A stretch of DNA of 64,000 nucleotides from Frateuria_A sp035695185 (GCF_035695185.1 NZ_DASSES010000105.1:1-64000), one strand, 5' to 3'; shown: positions 42,934-52,270, counted from the first letter of the stretch. The notes: a model not told the origin generated them from the letters alone. Made by a program: numbers and translations.

Positions 42934-43644
42934 TTATCCCTGTCGGCGCAGGCGTTCGTCCAGCTCGGCCAGGCGCGCGGGCGTGCCCACGTCCGTCCAG
43001 GATCCCCGGTGATGGGTGCCGGACACCTGGCCGTCGCCCATGGCCGTGCGAAGCAGCGGGGCGAGCTTGAAGCGCGGCGGCCGCGCCTGCGCTCCGGGCG
43101 TGTCGCCGATCGCCGCGCGCCACCCGCGCAGCAGCCCCGGCCGGTAGACGCCGATGCCGCTGAAGGTCAGCCGCGGCGCGCCTTCGGCGTGCAGCACCCC
43201 GTGCGCGTCGAGGTTGAAGTCGCCCTCCGGGTGATGCCCGGGGTTGTCGACCATCACCAGCTGCGCGAGGCCCTGCGGTTCGGCCGGCAGCCGCGTGTAG
43301 TCCACGTCGCTGTGGATGTCACCGTTGACCGCGATGAACGGCGCGTCGCCCAGCAACGCCAGCGCGTTGAGCATGCCGCCGCCGGTTTCCAGGGGGACCG
43401 CGCCCTCGTAGGCGTAGCGGATGCGCAGGCCCCAGCGGCTGCCGTCGCCGAGCAGCTCGGGGAACTGTCCGGCCAGGTGCGAGGTGTTGATCACCACGTA
43501 ATGCACGCCGGCGCCGGCGAGTTTCTCCAGGTGCCAGGCGATCAGCGGCTTGCCGCCGGCCTCGAGCAACGGCTTGGGGGTGTGATCGGTGAGCGGGCGC
43601 ATGCGCTCGCCCAGTCCGGCGGCGAAGATCAGCGCGTGCCTCAT
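42934..43644 (-). CDS. murU: N-acetylmuramate alpha-1-phosphate uridylyltransferase MurU
   Basis: 236-residue nucleotidyltransferase that makes UDP-MurNAc in the cell-wall recycling bypass. N-terminal signature IFAAGLGERMRPLTDHTPKPLLEAGGKP, acidic metal site in FIAVNGDIHSDVD, and GSWTDVGTPARL near the end. It overlaps by 4 nt and follows the kinase AmgK, the arrangement known from Pseudomonas putida; together they bypass MurA, the target of fosfomycin. Sugar-1-phosphate thymidylyltransferase would be the alternative if amgK were absent. Confidence 0.88.
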   Translation of the reverse strand: MRHALIFAAGLGERMRPLTDHTPKPLLEAGGKPLIAWHLEKLAGAGVHYVVINTSHLAGQFPELLGDGSRWGLRIRYAYEGAVPLETGGGMLNALALLGDAPFIAVNGDIHSDVDYTRLPAEPQGLAQLVMVDNPGHHPEGDFNLDAHGVLHAEGAPRLTFSGIGVYRPGLLRGWRAAIGDTPGAQARPPRFKLAPLLRTAMGDGQVSGTHHRGSWTDVGTPARLAELDERLRRQG

Positions 43645-44747
43645 GCGGCCGCCGGTACGGTGATGTCGCGGCCGGCCACGCAGCGCTCGACCAGTGCGGC
43701 CAGGTCGGCCAGTTCCGGATAGCGGCGTGCCACGGTGAGCACGTAGCCGAGCACGCGCGGCAGGTCGGCGAGGTAGCCACGCTTGCCGTCGCGGTACCAG
43801 AGCCGGCAGAAGATGCCGAGCACCTTGATGTGGCGCTGCAGGCCGATCAGGTCGAACCAGCGCTGGAAGCGCTCGCGGTCGACCGAGGCATCGAGCAGGC
43901 CCGCCTGTTGCGCGCGCCGGCGGTAGTGCTCGACCCACTGGGCGACGCGCGTCTCGTCCCAGGCGATGTAGCAGTCGCGCAGCAGCGAGGCCAGGTCGTA
44001 GGCGAGCGGGCCGTGCAGCGCGCCCTGGAAATCGATAATGCCGGGGTTGCGCAACCACGCGCGGGCCTCCGCGTCCGCCGGGCCGGCATCGAGGAAGGGC
44101 GTCAGGCAGGGGACGTGGATCGGGCCGGATCGCTCCGTTTGCATCAGGTTGCGGCTGTGGAAATCGCGGTGCACGAACACGCGCGGCTGCTCGGCCGCGT
44201 TGCGCAGAAGCACGGTGAATGCCTGCTCGATCACGTCCCATTCCACGCACTCGGGCGTGTAGCCCAGGTGGCGCTGCAGGAACCACTCGGGCATCAGCTC
44301 CAGCTCGCGCTGCAGGAAGGCGTGGCTGTAGGGCGGCAGGTCCGAGCCGTCCACCCGGGTCTGGATGCGCAGCAGGGCATCCATCGCCTGTCCGTAGAGC
44401 GCGTCCGCCGTGTCCGGCTTCAGGCAGGACAGGTAGTCCTGCCGGCCGAAGTCCTCGATCAACAGGAAGCCCTGCGCCAGATCGTGCGCAAGCACCTTCG
44501 GCGCGTGCAGCCCGGCATCGCGCAGGCGCTCCCCGATGGCCAGCCATGGCGCGGGATCTTCCAGCGCGGGCGGCGAGTCCATCACGATCCAGCCGTGCCC
44601 TTCCTGTGGCCGCCAGTAGCTGCGGAAGCTGGCATCGGACGAGGCCGGCGCCAGCGTCAGCGTGTCGTCGTGCAGTGTGGCGCGGGCCCAGGCGAGGCGG
44701 GCAGCGGCGCGGTCGGAGGCGGTCTGGGGAAGGTCGGGCGAGGGCAT
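43641..44747 (-). CDS. amgK: Anomeric MurNAc/GlcNAc kinase AmgK
   Basis: 368-residue APH-fold kinase phosphorylating C1 of MurNAc (and GlcNAc) recovered from peptidoglycan. Motifs: SSDASFRSYWR (N lobe), GFLLIEDFGRQDYL, catalytic loop VFVHRDFHSRNLM, metal motif PGIIDFQGALHGPLAYDLASLLRD and IGLQRHIKVLGIFCRL. Between the catalytic loop and DFQ there is an extra stretch of about 30 residues (TERSGPIHVPCLTPFLDAGP and following) that the Pseudomonas enzyme as I remember it lacks. The start is followed by the operon murU. About 165 nt separate it from the divergent DUF763 gene. Confidence 0.88.
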   Translation of the reverse strand: MPSPDLPQTASDRAAARLAWARATLHDDTLTLAPASSDASFRSYWRPQEGHGWIVMDSPPALEDPAPWLAIGERLRDAGLHAPKVLAHDLAQGFLLIEDFGRQDYLSCLKPDTADALYGQAMDALLRIQTRVDGSDLPPYSHAFLQRELELMPEWFLQRHLGYTPECVEWDVIEQAFTVLLRNAAEQPRVFVHRDFHSRNLMQTERSGPIHVPCLTPFLDAGPADAEARAWLRNPGIIDFQGALHGPLAYDLASLLRDCYIAWDETRVAQWVEHYRRRAQQAGLLDASVDRERFQRWFDLIGLQRHIKVLGIFCRLWYRDGKRGYLADLPRVLGYVLTVARRYPELADLAALVERCVAGRDITVPAAA

Positions 44748-44911
44748 CGCACCAGCTTAGCGAGGCGACGCGCGTGCGGTCCATCGGGGTGTGCGGACAC
44801 GGACTGGCGGCCGTTCATCCCGTGAGACTGGCGTTTGCGATACTCGGAAAGCACCGGGCGGGTGTAAGCCGCCCGTCGTGCTGTCCGTTCTTCCGCTGGA
44901 GCCCCACCCGC

Positions 44912-46189
44912 ATGACCCGACGATCCGGAAGCGCCGACCTGCCGCTGCATGGCGGGCGCGTGCCGCGCTGGCTGGCAGACCGGATGACCCGGTTGGGCGC
45001 ACTGATGGCCGAGGCGATCGTGCGCGAGTACGGCCGCGACGAGTTCCTGCGCCGCCTGGCGCATCCGTTCTGGTTCCAGTCCTTCGGTGCGGTGATGGGA
45101 ATGGACTGGCATTCCTCCGGCATCACCACCAGCGTGATCGGCGCGCTCAAGCGCGGCCTGGCGCCGCTGGCGAACGAGCTGGGCATCCACGTCTGCGGCG
45201 GGCGCGGCAAGCATTCGCGTGCCACGCCGGGCGAGCTGGTGGCGATCGGCGAGAAGGTCGGCTTCGATGGTGCCGCGCTGGCGGGCGCGAGCCGCCTGGT
45301 GGCCAAGGTGGACAGCGCCGCGGTGCAGGACGGGTTCGACCTCTACCTGCACGGCTTCGTGGTGACCGACGATGGCCGGTGGGTGGTGATCCAGCAGGGC
45401 ATGAACGGCGAGCGCCGGCAGGCGCGGCGCTACCACTGGCTGTCGGAGAACCTGAAGAGCTTCGTCGACGACCCGCACGCGGCGGTCGACGGGCCTGCAC
45501 AGGGGCAGATCGTCAACCTGGCCGACCACCGCGCGCAGGCCTCGCGCCTGGCGCAACTGGAGCTGCTGCAGACGCTCGGACCGGACGGCATCGCACGCGA
45601 GTTCGTGCAGATCGAAGGCAAGGCGGCGCCCGTGCCGCCGGTCGAGGCCCCCCTGCAACTCGGCCTGCTGCCGCATCTGTCGATGCCCGACCACCACGAC
45701 GTGCGCGGCAGCGACGTCGTCGCACGCCGCCTGCATGGTGCGCTCGCCGCCGCGGCCGAAAACGGACCGCGCGATTTCACCGAACTGCTGCAGGTGCCGG
45801 GCATCGGCGCGCGCACCGTGCGCGCGCTGGCGATGGTGGCCGAGGTGGTCCACGGCGCGCCCTGCCGTTTCAGCGATCCGGCGCGTTTTTCGCTGGCGCA
45901 CGGCGGCAAGGACCGCCACCCGTTCCCGGTCCCCACGCGCGTCTACGACCACACCATCGGCGTGCTCAGGTCCGCGGTGGAGAACGCCAGGCTCGGCCGC
46001 GACGAACAACTGGCGGCAGTCAAGCGGCTCGACGAGCAGGCGCGGCGGCTGGAGCGGTACGCCAGCGGCCCGTCGGTCGAGCAGTACATCGCCGGGGAAC
46101 GCCTGCGCTCGCACGAGTATGGCGGGCGCAGCGTGTTCGGTTGGGAGCCTCCCGCGGCAGTGCCGGTCGCCCGGAAAAAGGCATCCTGA
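44912..46189 (+). CDS. DUF763 domain protein
   Basis: 425-residue protein of the DUF763 family, found mainly in archaea and scattered bacteria. Recognisable blocks are SADLPLHGGRVPRWLADRM, FWFQSFGAVMGMDWHSSGITTS, HVCGGRGKHSRATP and HHDVRGSDVV. A helix-hairpin-helix-like LLQVPGIGARTVRALAMVAEVV (about 300-320) suggests DNA binding. The protein function is not known to me. Start ATG chosen at the beginning of homology; the frame extends upstream through the promoter region of amgK without family resemblance. It is divergent from amgK. Confidence 0.8.
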   Translation: MTRRSGSADLPLHGGRVPRWLADRMTRLGALMAEAIVREYGRDEFLRRLAHPFWFQSFGAVMGMDWHSSGITTSVIGALKRGLAPLANELGIHVCGGRGKHSRATPGELVAIGEKVGFDGAALAGASRLVAKVDSAAVQDGFDLYLHGFVVTDDGRWVVIQQGMNGERRQARRYHWLSENLKSFVDDPHAAVDGPAQGQIVNLADHRAQASRLAQLELLQTLGPDGIAREFVQIEGKAAPVPPVEAPLQLGLLPHLSMPDHHDVRGSDVVARRLHGALAAAAENGPRDFTELLQVPGIGARTVRALAMVAEVVHGAPCRFSDPARFSLAHGGKDRHPFPVPTRVYDHTIGVLRSAVENARLGRDEQLAAVKRLDEQARRLERYASGPSVEQYIAGERLRSHEYGGRSVFGWEPPAAVPVARKKAS

Positions 46190-46396
46190 CGCCTGCGCAG
46201 GGCTCGGGGTCGGCCTTGCCGATTCACATGCCCGGCGACATACGCCGGTGGTTCGGCAGCACCGGTGGCCGTGTGGTCATCATGGAGACGGGCACGAGCG
46301 AGCGGCTGCCGGCCGCGAGGCCTGCGCGTGCGTCGTTTCGGTACGGCTCCGCCCAGGTCGTGGCGCTGGAGGCGCCGGCCTCCGCGCCGCCGGGCA

Positions 46397-46570
46397 TCAG
46401 TCCCGGTTCCTGGGCGCGTCGCTGTCGTAGCGGCGCTGCAGGCGATGCGTTTCCTGATCGAGCTCGGTTTCCACCTCGTCGCCCCGCGCGGTCTTCGCCT
46501 GGCCTGTCCGATCGCGATCCAGCTCGCGGCGTGCGTCGGTGTCCCGCGGCGGCTGCTTGTTCTGGCTCAT
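46397..46570 (-). CDS. Small highly charged hypothetical protein
   Basis: 57-residue protein MSQNKQPPRDTD... dominated by Arg, Asp, Glu, Thr and Gln, with no hydrophobic core and presumably disordered. GGAGGA eight nucleotides before the ATG is one of the strongest ribosome binding sites in the window. I do not recognise a family. In size and composition it resembles the small protein at 29121-29300, although they are not obviously homologous. Confidence 0.6.
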   Translation of the reverse strand: MSQNKQPPRDTDARRELDRDRTGQAKTARGDEVETELDQETHRLQRRYDSDAPRNRD

Positions 46571-46640
46571 CACGTGTCTCCTCCGGTTGCAGGAAACCGT
46601 TGTACCGCCACGTGCGTCGGCCGCCCGTGGAGGCTCGGGC

Positions 46641-47756
46641 TCAGCCGCGCGGGGATTGCGCCAGGCAGCGCCGGTAGCGCCCGTCGACGCGCCTGGCGAA
46701 CCATGCGGTGGTGAGCTTGCGGGTGATCTTCGGGCTTTCCAGCCGGATGCGCGGCAGCATGGCGCGCGGCAGCGGCTTGCGCGCGGTGGCTTCAGCCAGG
46801 GCGAACACGCGCGCGTACAGGTCCGTGCGGGTGAAGTCCGGGGACTCGCCTTCGGCCAGCGCATCATGGATGTCGCCCGGCTCCAGCTCCAGGCGCCCGG
46901 CGAGGGTGCGCGCGGCCCGTTCGGTGGCCCCGAGCCCGCCGTCATAGCGGATCAGGTCGCCGTCGAAATCCAGCGGAATGCCGGAGGCCGTGCTCAGCGC
47001 CTGCTGGAACGCCGCGTTGCGGCTGGCATACCAGCCGGCGTTGTAGTCGGCGAAGCGGTAGAGCATCTGCGGGTAATCGGCCGGGTAGGCGAGCAGGTGG
47101 GCGATGCCGAAGTACAGACCGCCGCGCCGGCTGAACACCTCGTGGCGGATCGAACCGTCGAGCGCGTAGGGGTAGGGGTGCCGGTTCGCGTAATCCTCGG
47201 CGAAGGCCACGCTCACCTGCATCGGACCGCCGGTGTGTATCGGGTTGTCGTCGCCGAGCAGGCGGCGCCCGAGCGGCACCATGCCGATGAAGTCCTCGTA
47301 CAGGCGGCTCAGTTCGCGTTCGGTGCGGACGGCAGCCAGGCGGTCGCCGTAGCTCCTGCCGTCCGGTGACTTCAGCGCCAGCGCCGCACGGACCAGGAAT
47401 TGCGGGACGTGGTGCTGCGCGGCGCGGCGGTCGATCTCCTTGCGCGCGATCCGGCCCAGGCCGGGCACCACCGGGTCGGCGTGATAGCCGGATTCCTGCG
47501 CGGCGACGGCGAGGGTCGCGCAGAGATTGCTGGCGGTCGGCGGCATGTCCAGCGCGGAAAACGCGGCGTAGATGTCGGTCGCCCAGCCCTGGCGGTCCGC
47601 GGTATCGGCGGGCAGCAGGTGCACGATCTGCGCGCGCACCTCGTCGGGGCGGCGCTGCGGTGCCTCCACCCGCGGGCGTGCGCAGCCGGCGAGCAGGGCC
47701 AGCAGCGCAAGCAGGACGACGGAGCGGGAGGGGGGTCGCAGTCGCATTCCGGCCAT
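46641..47756 (-). CDS. DUF1615 lipoprotein
   Basis: 371-residue predicted lipoprotein; lipobox LLALLALLAGC within the first 25 residues. NLCATLAVAAQESGYHADPVVPGLGRIA (a transglycosylase-like 'QESGY' glutamate), MVPLGRRLLGDDNPIHTGGPMQVSVAFAEDYA and YFGIAHLLAYPADY, RFADYNAGWYASRNAAFQ match DUF1615. The E-S-x-Y and GPMQVS, YNAG motifs resemble SLT-type lysozyme folds, so a peptidoglycan-lytic activity is plausible. Two in-frame ATGs (47756 and 47747) compete for the start; neither has a good ribosome binding site. Confidence 0.8.
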   Translation of the reverse strand: MAGMRLRPPSRSVVLLALLALLAGCARPRVEAPQRRPDEVRAQIVHLLPADTADRQGWATDIYAAFSALDMPPTASNLCATLAVAAQESGYHADPVVPGLGRIARKEIDRRAAQHHVPQFLVRAALALKSPDGRSYGDRLAAVRTERELSRLYEDFIGMVPLGRRLLGDDNPIHTGGPMQVSVAFAEDYANRHPYPYALDGSIRHEVFSRRGGLYFGIAHLLAYPADYPQMLYRFADYNAGWYASRNAAFQQALSTASGIPLDFDGDLIRYDGGLGATERAARTLAGRLELEPGDIHDALAEGESPDFTRTDLYARVFALAEATARKPLPRAMLPRIRLESPKITRKLTTAWFARRVDGRYRRCLAQSPRG

Positions 47757-47852
47757 TCTGCGGTAGCGCCCGCCAATGGTGACTGAAGCCCTCGGCGGCG
47801 CCCGACCCGTGACGCCGGGCGGACGGCCCTGCACGCATGGCCCGGAGCGACC

Positions 47853-48173
47853 CTATGATGGCCGGTCGGCCTGGCGCCTGCGTCGTTTCCAGCGCAGCCA
47901 CTGGCGTTCGAGCGCGACCAGCGACCAGCGCGTCGGGCGGCGCAGGAACGGCAGATCCTGGGCAAGCAGCAGTACGCCCAGCGGCAACATCCACAGTCCC
48001 AGCAGCGGCAGGAAGCTGAACAGTCCGGCCACGATCAGCAACAGGCCCACCGGGATGCGCACCCAGCGGGACGAGGGCGCGCGCAACCATCGCAGCGGGC
48101 CCGCGATCCAGCGGGGCAGGCGACGCTCGAAGCGATCCAGATGGTGGTTGAGGCGGTCGGCGTCTTTGATCAC
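47853..48173 (-). CDS. Small Trp/Arg-rich membrane protein
   Basis: 106-residue protein with basic, tryptophan-rich ends (RRLPRWIAGPLRWLRAP, WLRWKRRRRQADRPS) around one long or two short hydrophobic segments (IPVGLLLIVAGLFSFLPLLGLWMLPLGVLLLAQDLP). This is the layout of a small inner-membrane family common in proteobacteria whose function I do not know. Start ATG at MIKDADRL. Reads in the same direction as the DUF1615 gene, about 95 nt upstream of it. Confidence 0.65.
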   Translation of the reverse strand: MIKDADRLNHHLDRFERRLPRWIAGPLRWLRAPSSRWVRIPVGLLLIVAGLFSFLPLLGLWMLPLGVLLLAQDLPFLRRPTRWSLVALERQWLRWKRRRRQADRPS

Positions 48174-48249
48174 CCAAGGCTCCGGTGCAGGCTGCCGGCC
48201 ATTCGACTACGCGCCGGGGGGAAAGGCCAGCGTGGCGGCGGTCGATGGT

Positions 48250-48408
48250 TCAGCGTCGGCCGCGCATGAGGCGGATCATCCAGCCCATGCCCGCGATGCC
48301 CACGACCAGGCCGACGCCGGTGCCCCACAGGGCGCCGGCCGTGCCGTTGACGGCGTAGCCGATACCGAAGCCCAGCAGGAAGAACAGCGGAACGGGAAGG
48401 CAGCCCAT
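48250..48408 (-). CDS. Very small glycine-rich membrane protein
   Basis: 52-codon reading frame: MGCLPVPLFFLLGFGIGYAV, then NGTAGALWGTGVGLVVGIAG and a basic end MIRLMRGRR. Two hydrophobic segments with a short loop and a positively charged C terminus form a sensible membrane hairpin, which random GC-rich sequence rarely gives. There is no good ribosome binding site, so this is a moderate call. It is encoded just upstream of the Trp/Arg-rich membrane protein on the same strand. Confidence 0.5.
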   Translation of the reverse strand: MGCLPVPLFFLLGFGIGYAVNGTAGALWGTGVGLVVGIAGMGWMIRLMRGRR

Positions 48409-48608
48409 GGGGTCAAGAGGTGGGCGCGGCCGACGCCGTCTTCAACCGCGCTGATCCTCTCGGGGGGCTGGCCGGACCCGGCCCCCGGGCAGCCCGGCGA
48501 GAACCGCCCACGCGGCGGGCATGCCAAACAGTTCACACGGGCGTGGGTGGCGATCCGGGCAGGCGCCCGGTTTGGTTAGTATCGGACTACTTTGCGGGGA
48601 GACGTGCC

Positions 48609-50309
48609 ATGAAACGCCTGCTGGTCGGATCGATCGTCGTCGTGCTGGGCCTGATCGTGCTGGCCGTGGCCGCGCTGCTGCTGGTGGACGCCAACCACTT
48701 CCGCCCGCAGATCCAGGCCTCGCTCGGCAAGGCGCTGGGGCGCGAGGTGAGCATCGGCCAGTTGCACCTGACGGTGTGGTCGGGGTCGCTGCAGGCCGAC
48801 CAGCTGCGCATCGGCGAGGACCCTGCCTTCGGCAGGCAGCCCTTCGTCAGCGCCCGGTCGCTGGAAGTCGGGGTCCGGATGTGGCCCTTGCTGCTCCATC
48901 GCGAATTGCACATCACCGCCCTCACGCTCGACCAGCCGGTGGTGCGCCTGCTGCAGAACCGCAAGGGTGGCTGGAACTTCGCCGGGCTCGGCGGCGGCGG
49001 GGCCTCGCCCCCGGGGCATGAGGCCGCGCCGGCCGGGCTCACCGTCGACCGGTTGCGTATCGACGATGGACGCATCGAGCTCACGCGCGCGGCCGGCGAT
49101 CGCAAGGTCTACGACCACGTGCAGCTGAGCGCCGACCACGTCGACATGGGGGCGGCGTTCCCGTTCGAGCTGAAGGCGGACATCGCCGGCGGCGGCTCGC
49201 TCGCACTGGACGGCACGCTTGGCCCCTGGCACGCCGGTAACGCAGTTCTGACGCCGCTGGACGCGCACCTGGCGATGCGCGACCTGGACCTGGTCGGTGC
49301 GGGCCTGATGGCGCACGAAAGCGGTGTCGGCGGGGTGCTCGACCTGGATACGAAGATCGCTTCGGCCCAGGGCGTGCTGCGCTCCAACGGCCGCATCGAC
49401 GCGCGCAAGCTGCAACTGGTCGCCTCCGGGTCGCCGTCGCCGCAGCCGCTGCGGATCGACTACACGGCGAGCTACCGGCTGGATGCCGGCACCGGCCGGA
49501 TCGCCGACTCCGTGCTCCATGCGGGCGCCGCCCGGCTGGCCATCGCGGGCAGTTTCGACAACCGGCCCGCCGTGATGCGGCTGGACCTCAAGGTGAAGGG
49601 CCAGCGGCAGCCGGTCGACGACCTGCAGCCATTGTTGCCGGTGTTCGGCGTGATCCTGCCGAAGGACTCGCGGTTGGCCGGCGGCGTCGCCAGCATGGAC
49701 CTCACCGTGCGTGGGCCGCTCGATGCGTTGGTGATCCATGGGCCGGTCTCCCTGGACGACACGCGCCTGGCCGGCTACAGCCTGGGGGCCAAGCTGGGCG
49801 GCGCGTTGGCGCTGGCTGGCGTCAGCGCGCCGAAGGACACCGTGATCCGCCATGCCGAGGCCATGCTGACCATCTCGCCCAAGGGCATCGAGGCCGATCC
49901 GGCCAAGGCGCAGATCGCGCAGCTGGGCGGTTTCACCGGCAAGGGCCGCATGGCCGCCGACGGCGCGCTCGATTTCCGCATGCTGGTCAAGCTCGACGCG
50001 GGTGTGACCGGGGCGGGGCAGGCCGGCCAGGGGATCGCAGGCCTGCTGGGCGGCTCGAAGGCGGGCGGCGCGCTCGGCGGCCTGATCAAGGGCATGAGCA
50101 CCAACGGGGTAGGTGTGCGCATCGGCGGCACGGCCAGCGCCCCCAGCTTCAAGCTCGACCCGCGCGCGGCGGCCGGCCTGCTGGATGCCGGTACGCAAGG
50201 CAACAGCGGCAAACCGGCCACGAAGCAGCCCTCCGGCAACCAGAAGGATGTGCTCAAGAGCCTGTTGCAGGACGCGCTCAAGCCCAAGCAGCCGGCCACC
50301 GGCCACTGA
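48609..50309 (+). CDS. AsmA family protein
   Basis: 566-residue envelope protein with an N-terminal anchor (LLVGSIVVVLGLIVLAVAALLLV) and an AsmA-type repetitive beta domain facing the periplasm. The opening DANHFRPQIQASLGKALGREVSIGQLHLTVW and LDQPVVRLLQNRKGGWNFAGL are classic AsmA sequence; near the end the repeats give way to a Gly/Ala/Lys-rich tail (SGKPATKQPSGNQKDVL). AsmA-like proteins are implicated in phospholipid transport to the outer membrane. Start ATG follows GGGGAGA. Two nucleotides separate its stop from the next gene. Confidence 0.87.
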   Translation: MKRLLVGSIVVVLGLIVLAVAALLLVDANHFRPQIQASLGKALGREVSIGQLHLTVWSGSLQADQLRIGEDPAFGRQPFVSARSLEVGVRMWPLLLHRELHITALTLDQPVVRLLQNRKGGWNFAGLGGGGASPPGHEAAPAGLTVDRLRIDDGRIELTRAAGDRKVYDHVQLSADHVDMGAAFPFELKADIAGGGSLALDGTLGPWHAGNAVLTPLDAHLAMRDLDLVGAGLMAHESGVGGVLDLDTKIASAQGVLRSNGRIDARKLQLVASGSPSPQPLRIDYTASYRLDAGTGRIADSVLHAGAARLAIAGSFDNRPAVMRLDLKVKGQRQPVDDLQPLLPVFGVILPKDSRLAGGVASMDLTVRGPLDALVIHGPVSLDDTRLAGYSLGAKLGGALALAGVSAPKDTVIRHAEAMLTISPKGIEADPAKAQIAQLGGFTGKGRMAADGALDFRMLVKLDAGVTGAGQAGQGIAGLLGGSKAGGALGGLIKGMSTNGVGVRIGGTASAPSFKLDPRAAAGLLDAGTQGNSGKPATKQPSGNQKDVLKSLLQDALKPKQPATGH

Positions 50310-50311
50310 GC

Positions 50312-51907
50312 ATGGGCAACGAGGAGAGCGCCGATTTCATCGTGGTCGGCGCCGGCCCCGCCGGCTGCGCCGTGGCGGCCCGGCTGGCCGATGCGCCCGG
50401 CCGCCCGGGCGTCGTCCTCGTCGAGACCGGGCCGGCCAAGCCCTCGTGGCTGAGCCGGATGCCGATGGGTATCGCGGCGCTCGTGCCATTCCGCAGCCGC
50501 CACAACTACGCCTACCAGACGGTGCCGCAGGCGCAGCTCGGCGGGCGCCGCGGCTACGTGCCGCGCGGGCGCGGCCTCGGCGGCAGCAGCCTGATCAACG
50601 CGATGATCTGCACCCGCGGCCAACCCGAGGACTACGACGGCTGGGCCGCGCGCGGCTGCGGCGGCTGGGGCTGGCAGGACGTGCTGCCGGTGTTCCGCCA
50701 CATCGAGGACAACCAGCGCGGCGCCGATGCCTGGCACGGTACCGGCGGTCCGCTGCCGGTGAGCGACCTGCGCTCGCCCAGCCCCTTGAGCCGCGCCTTC
50801 GTGGAGGCCGCGGTGCAATGTGGCTATCCGCGCAACGACGATTTCAACGGCCCGCGCCAGGAGGGCGTGGGCCTGTACCAGGTGTTCCAGCGCGACGGTC
50901 AGCGCGTCGATGCGGGCAGCGCCTACCTTGGCGATGGCAAGGCCCGTCCCAACCTGCGCGTGCTGACCGGACGGCCGGTACAGCGCATCCTGTTCGAGGG
51001 ACGACGTGCGAGCGGGGTGCTGGTCGGCGGGCGGCCTCTGCGGGCGCGCCGGGAGGTGGTCCTCTGTGCCGGCGCGATCGCCTCGCCGCAACTGCTGATG
51101 CTCTCCGGCATCGGCCCGGCGGGGCACCTGCAGGCGCTGGACATTCCGGTGCTGCACGACGCTCCCGGCGTGGGCGAAAACCTGCAGGACCATATCGACT
51201 ACACCGCCAACGTGCGGGTCCGCGCCCCCGGCCTGTTCGGCATGAATCCGGCGACCCTCGCGCGCATGGCCGCGGGGGCGCGGGCCTACCGCCGGCGCGG
51301 CGAGGGCATGCTCACCAGCAACGCGGCCGAAGCCGGCGCCTTCCTGCGCAGTCGCCCGGATGTCGAGCGTCCCGACCTTCAGCTGCACTTCTGCATCGGC
51401 ATGGTGGACGACCACAACCGCCGCATGCATCTGGCGACCGGGCTGGCCCTGCACGTGTGCGTGCTGCGCCCGGCCAGCCGCGGGAGTGTGCGCCTGGCGG
51501 GGCCGGAGGTGACGACCCCGCCGCTGATCGATCCGGCCTTCCTGTCCGCCCCGCAGGACATGGAACTGCTGCTCGCAGGGGCGCACATCGTCCGCCGCAT
51601 CCTGGCCGCGCCCGCCCTGGCGGCCTATGGCGGGCGGCCGCTGTACGGCACGGGCGCCGAGGACGACGAGGGGCTGCGTGGGCTGATCCGCGCCCACGCC
51701 GACACCATCTACCACCCGGTCGGCACCTGCCGCATGGGTGCCGATGCGGGCTCGGTGGTCGATCCTCAGTTGCGCGTGCGGGGCACGCAGGGCCTGCGCG
51801 TGGCCGACGCGTCGATCATGCCCACGCTGATCAGCGGCAACACCGAGGCGCCCTCGGCGATGATCGGCGAGATGGCCGCCACCTTCGTGCTTGCCGACCA
51901 GTCCTAG
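50312..51907 (+). CDS. GMC family oxidoreductase (choline dehydrogenase-like)
   Basis: 531-residue FAD enzyme oxidising an alcohol. FAD-binding DFIVVGAGPAGCAVAARLAD at the N terminus, PRGRGLGGSSLINAMICTRG (GMC signature 1), GAIASPQLLMLSGIGP (signature 2), and active-site HPVGTCRMG with SGNTEAPSAMIGEMAA at the C terminus giving the His and Asn catalytic pair. No signal peptide, so cytoplasmic. It sits two nucleotides after the asmA-like gene and is surely co-transcribed, though a functional link is not obvious. Substrate unknown; betaine synthesis partners are absent. Confidence 0.93.
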   Translation: MGNEESADFIVVGAGPAGCAVAARLADAPGRPGVVLVETGPAKPSWLSRMPMGIAALVPFRSRHNYAYQTVPQAQLGGRRGYVPRGRGLGGSSLINAMICTRGQPEDYDGWAARGCGGWGWQDVLPVFRHIEDNQRGADAWHGTGGPLPVSDLRSPSPLSRAFVEAAVQCGYPRNDDFNGPRQEGVGLYQVFQRDGQRVDAGSAYLGDGKARPNLRVLTGRPVQRILFEGRRASGVLVGGRPLRARREVVLCAGAIASPQLLMLSGIGPAGHLQALDIPVLHDAPGVGENLQDHIDYTANVRVRAPGLFGMNPATLARMAAGARAYRRRGEGMLTSNAAEAGAFLRSRPDVERPDLQLHFCIGMVDDHNRRMHLATGLALHVCVLRPASRGSVRLAGPEVTTPPLIDPAFLSAPQDMELLLAGAHIVRRILAAPALAAYGGRPLYGTGAEDDEGLRGLIRAHADTIYHPVGTCRMGADAGSVVDPQLRVRGTQGLRVADASIMPTLISGNTEAPSAMIGEMAATFVLADQS

Positions 51908-52010
51908 CGACTTTCCGTGGTACGCGCATCGGCGTCGTGGCTCCGGCGCTCGCGCGTTATCGAGGCGCTACCCTTCCCGCCGGGGCGGGGCCGTTCCGCC
52001 ATCACGTGCG

Positions 52011-52107
52011 GCAGCGCACTTGCGCGCACCGCCATCCTCGCCACGAGCAGTGGGCGGCCATTGCGGCAACGCTTCCGCTCCAGCGCCGGGTCGCGCGCAG
52101 GCGCGCC
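52011..52107. repeat. Family 2 inverted-end repeat, degenerate copy
   Basis: Left arm GCAGCGCACTTGCGCGCACC (52011-52030) is an imperfect inverted copy of the right arm GGGTCGCGCGCAGGCGCGCC (52088-52107). About 97 bp, similar in length and arms to the neighbouring copy. Confidence 0.6.
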
Positions 52108-52172
52108 GATGCAACGATGCAGAGGGGCAATCCGGGAGCTCGGTGCGACGCGCCGTTGGCGCCTCACGTGGA

Positions 52173-52270
52173 GGAGCGCACTCGTGTGCGACCCCCATCC
52201 GAGGCATGAGCAATGGCTTGATCGCGGCACCGCCTCCACTCCTGCGCCCGGTCGCACGCAGGCGCGCTCC
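52173..52270. repeat. Family 2 inverted-end repeat
   Basis: Left arm GGAGCGCACTCGTGTGCGAC (52173-52192) and right arm GTCGCACGCAGGCGCGCTCC (52251-52270) are inverted copies with few mismatches; 98 bp overall. The arms resemble those of the element at 23772-23851. Confidence 0.7.

Noticed and set aside
46190..46396. Gene in the gap after DUF763
   Set aside because: Frames in this 207-nt stretch have no ribosome binding site, no homology and unlike composition.
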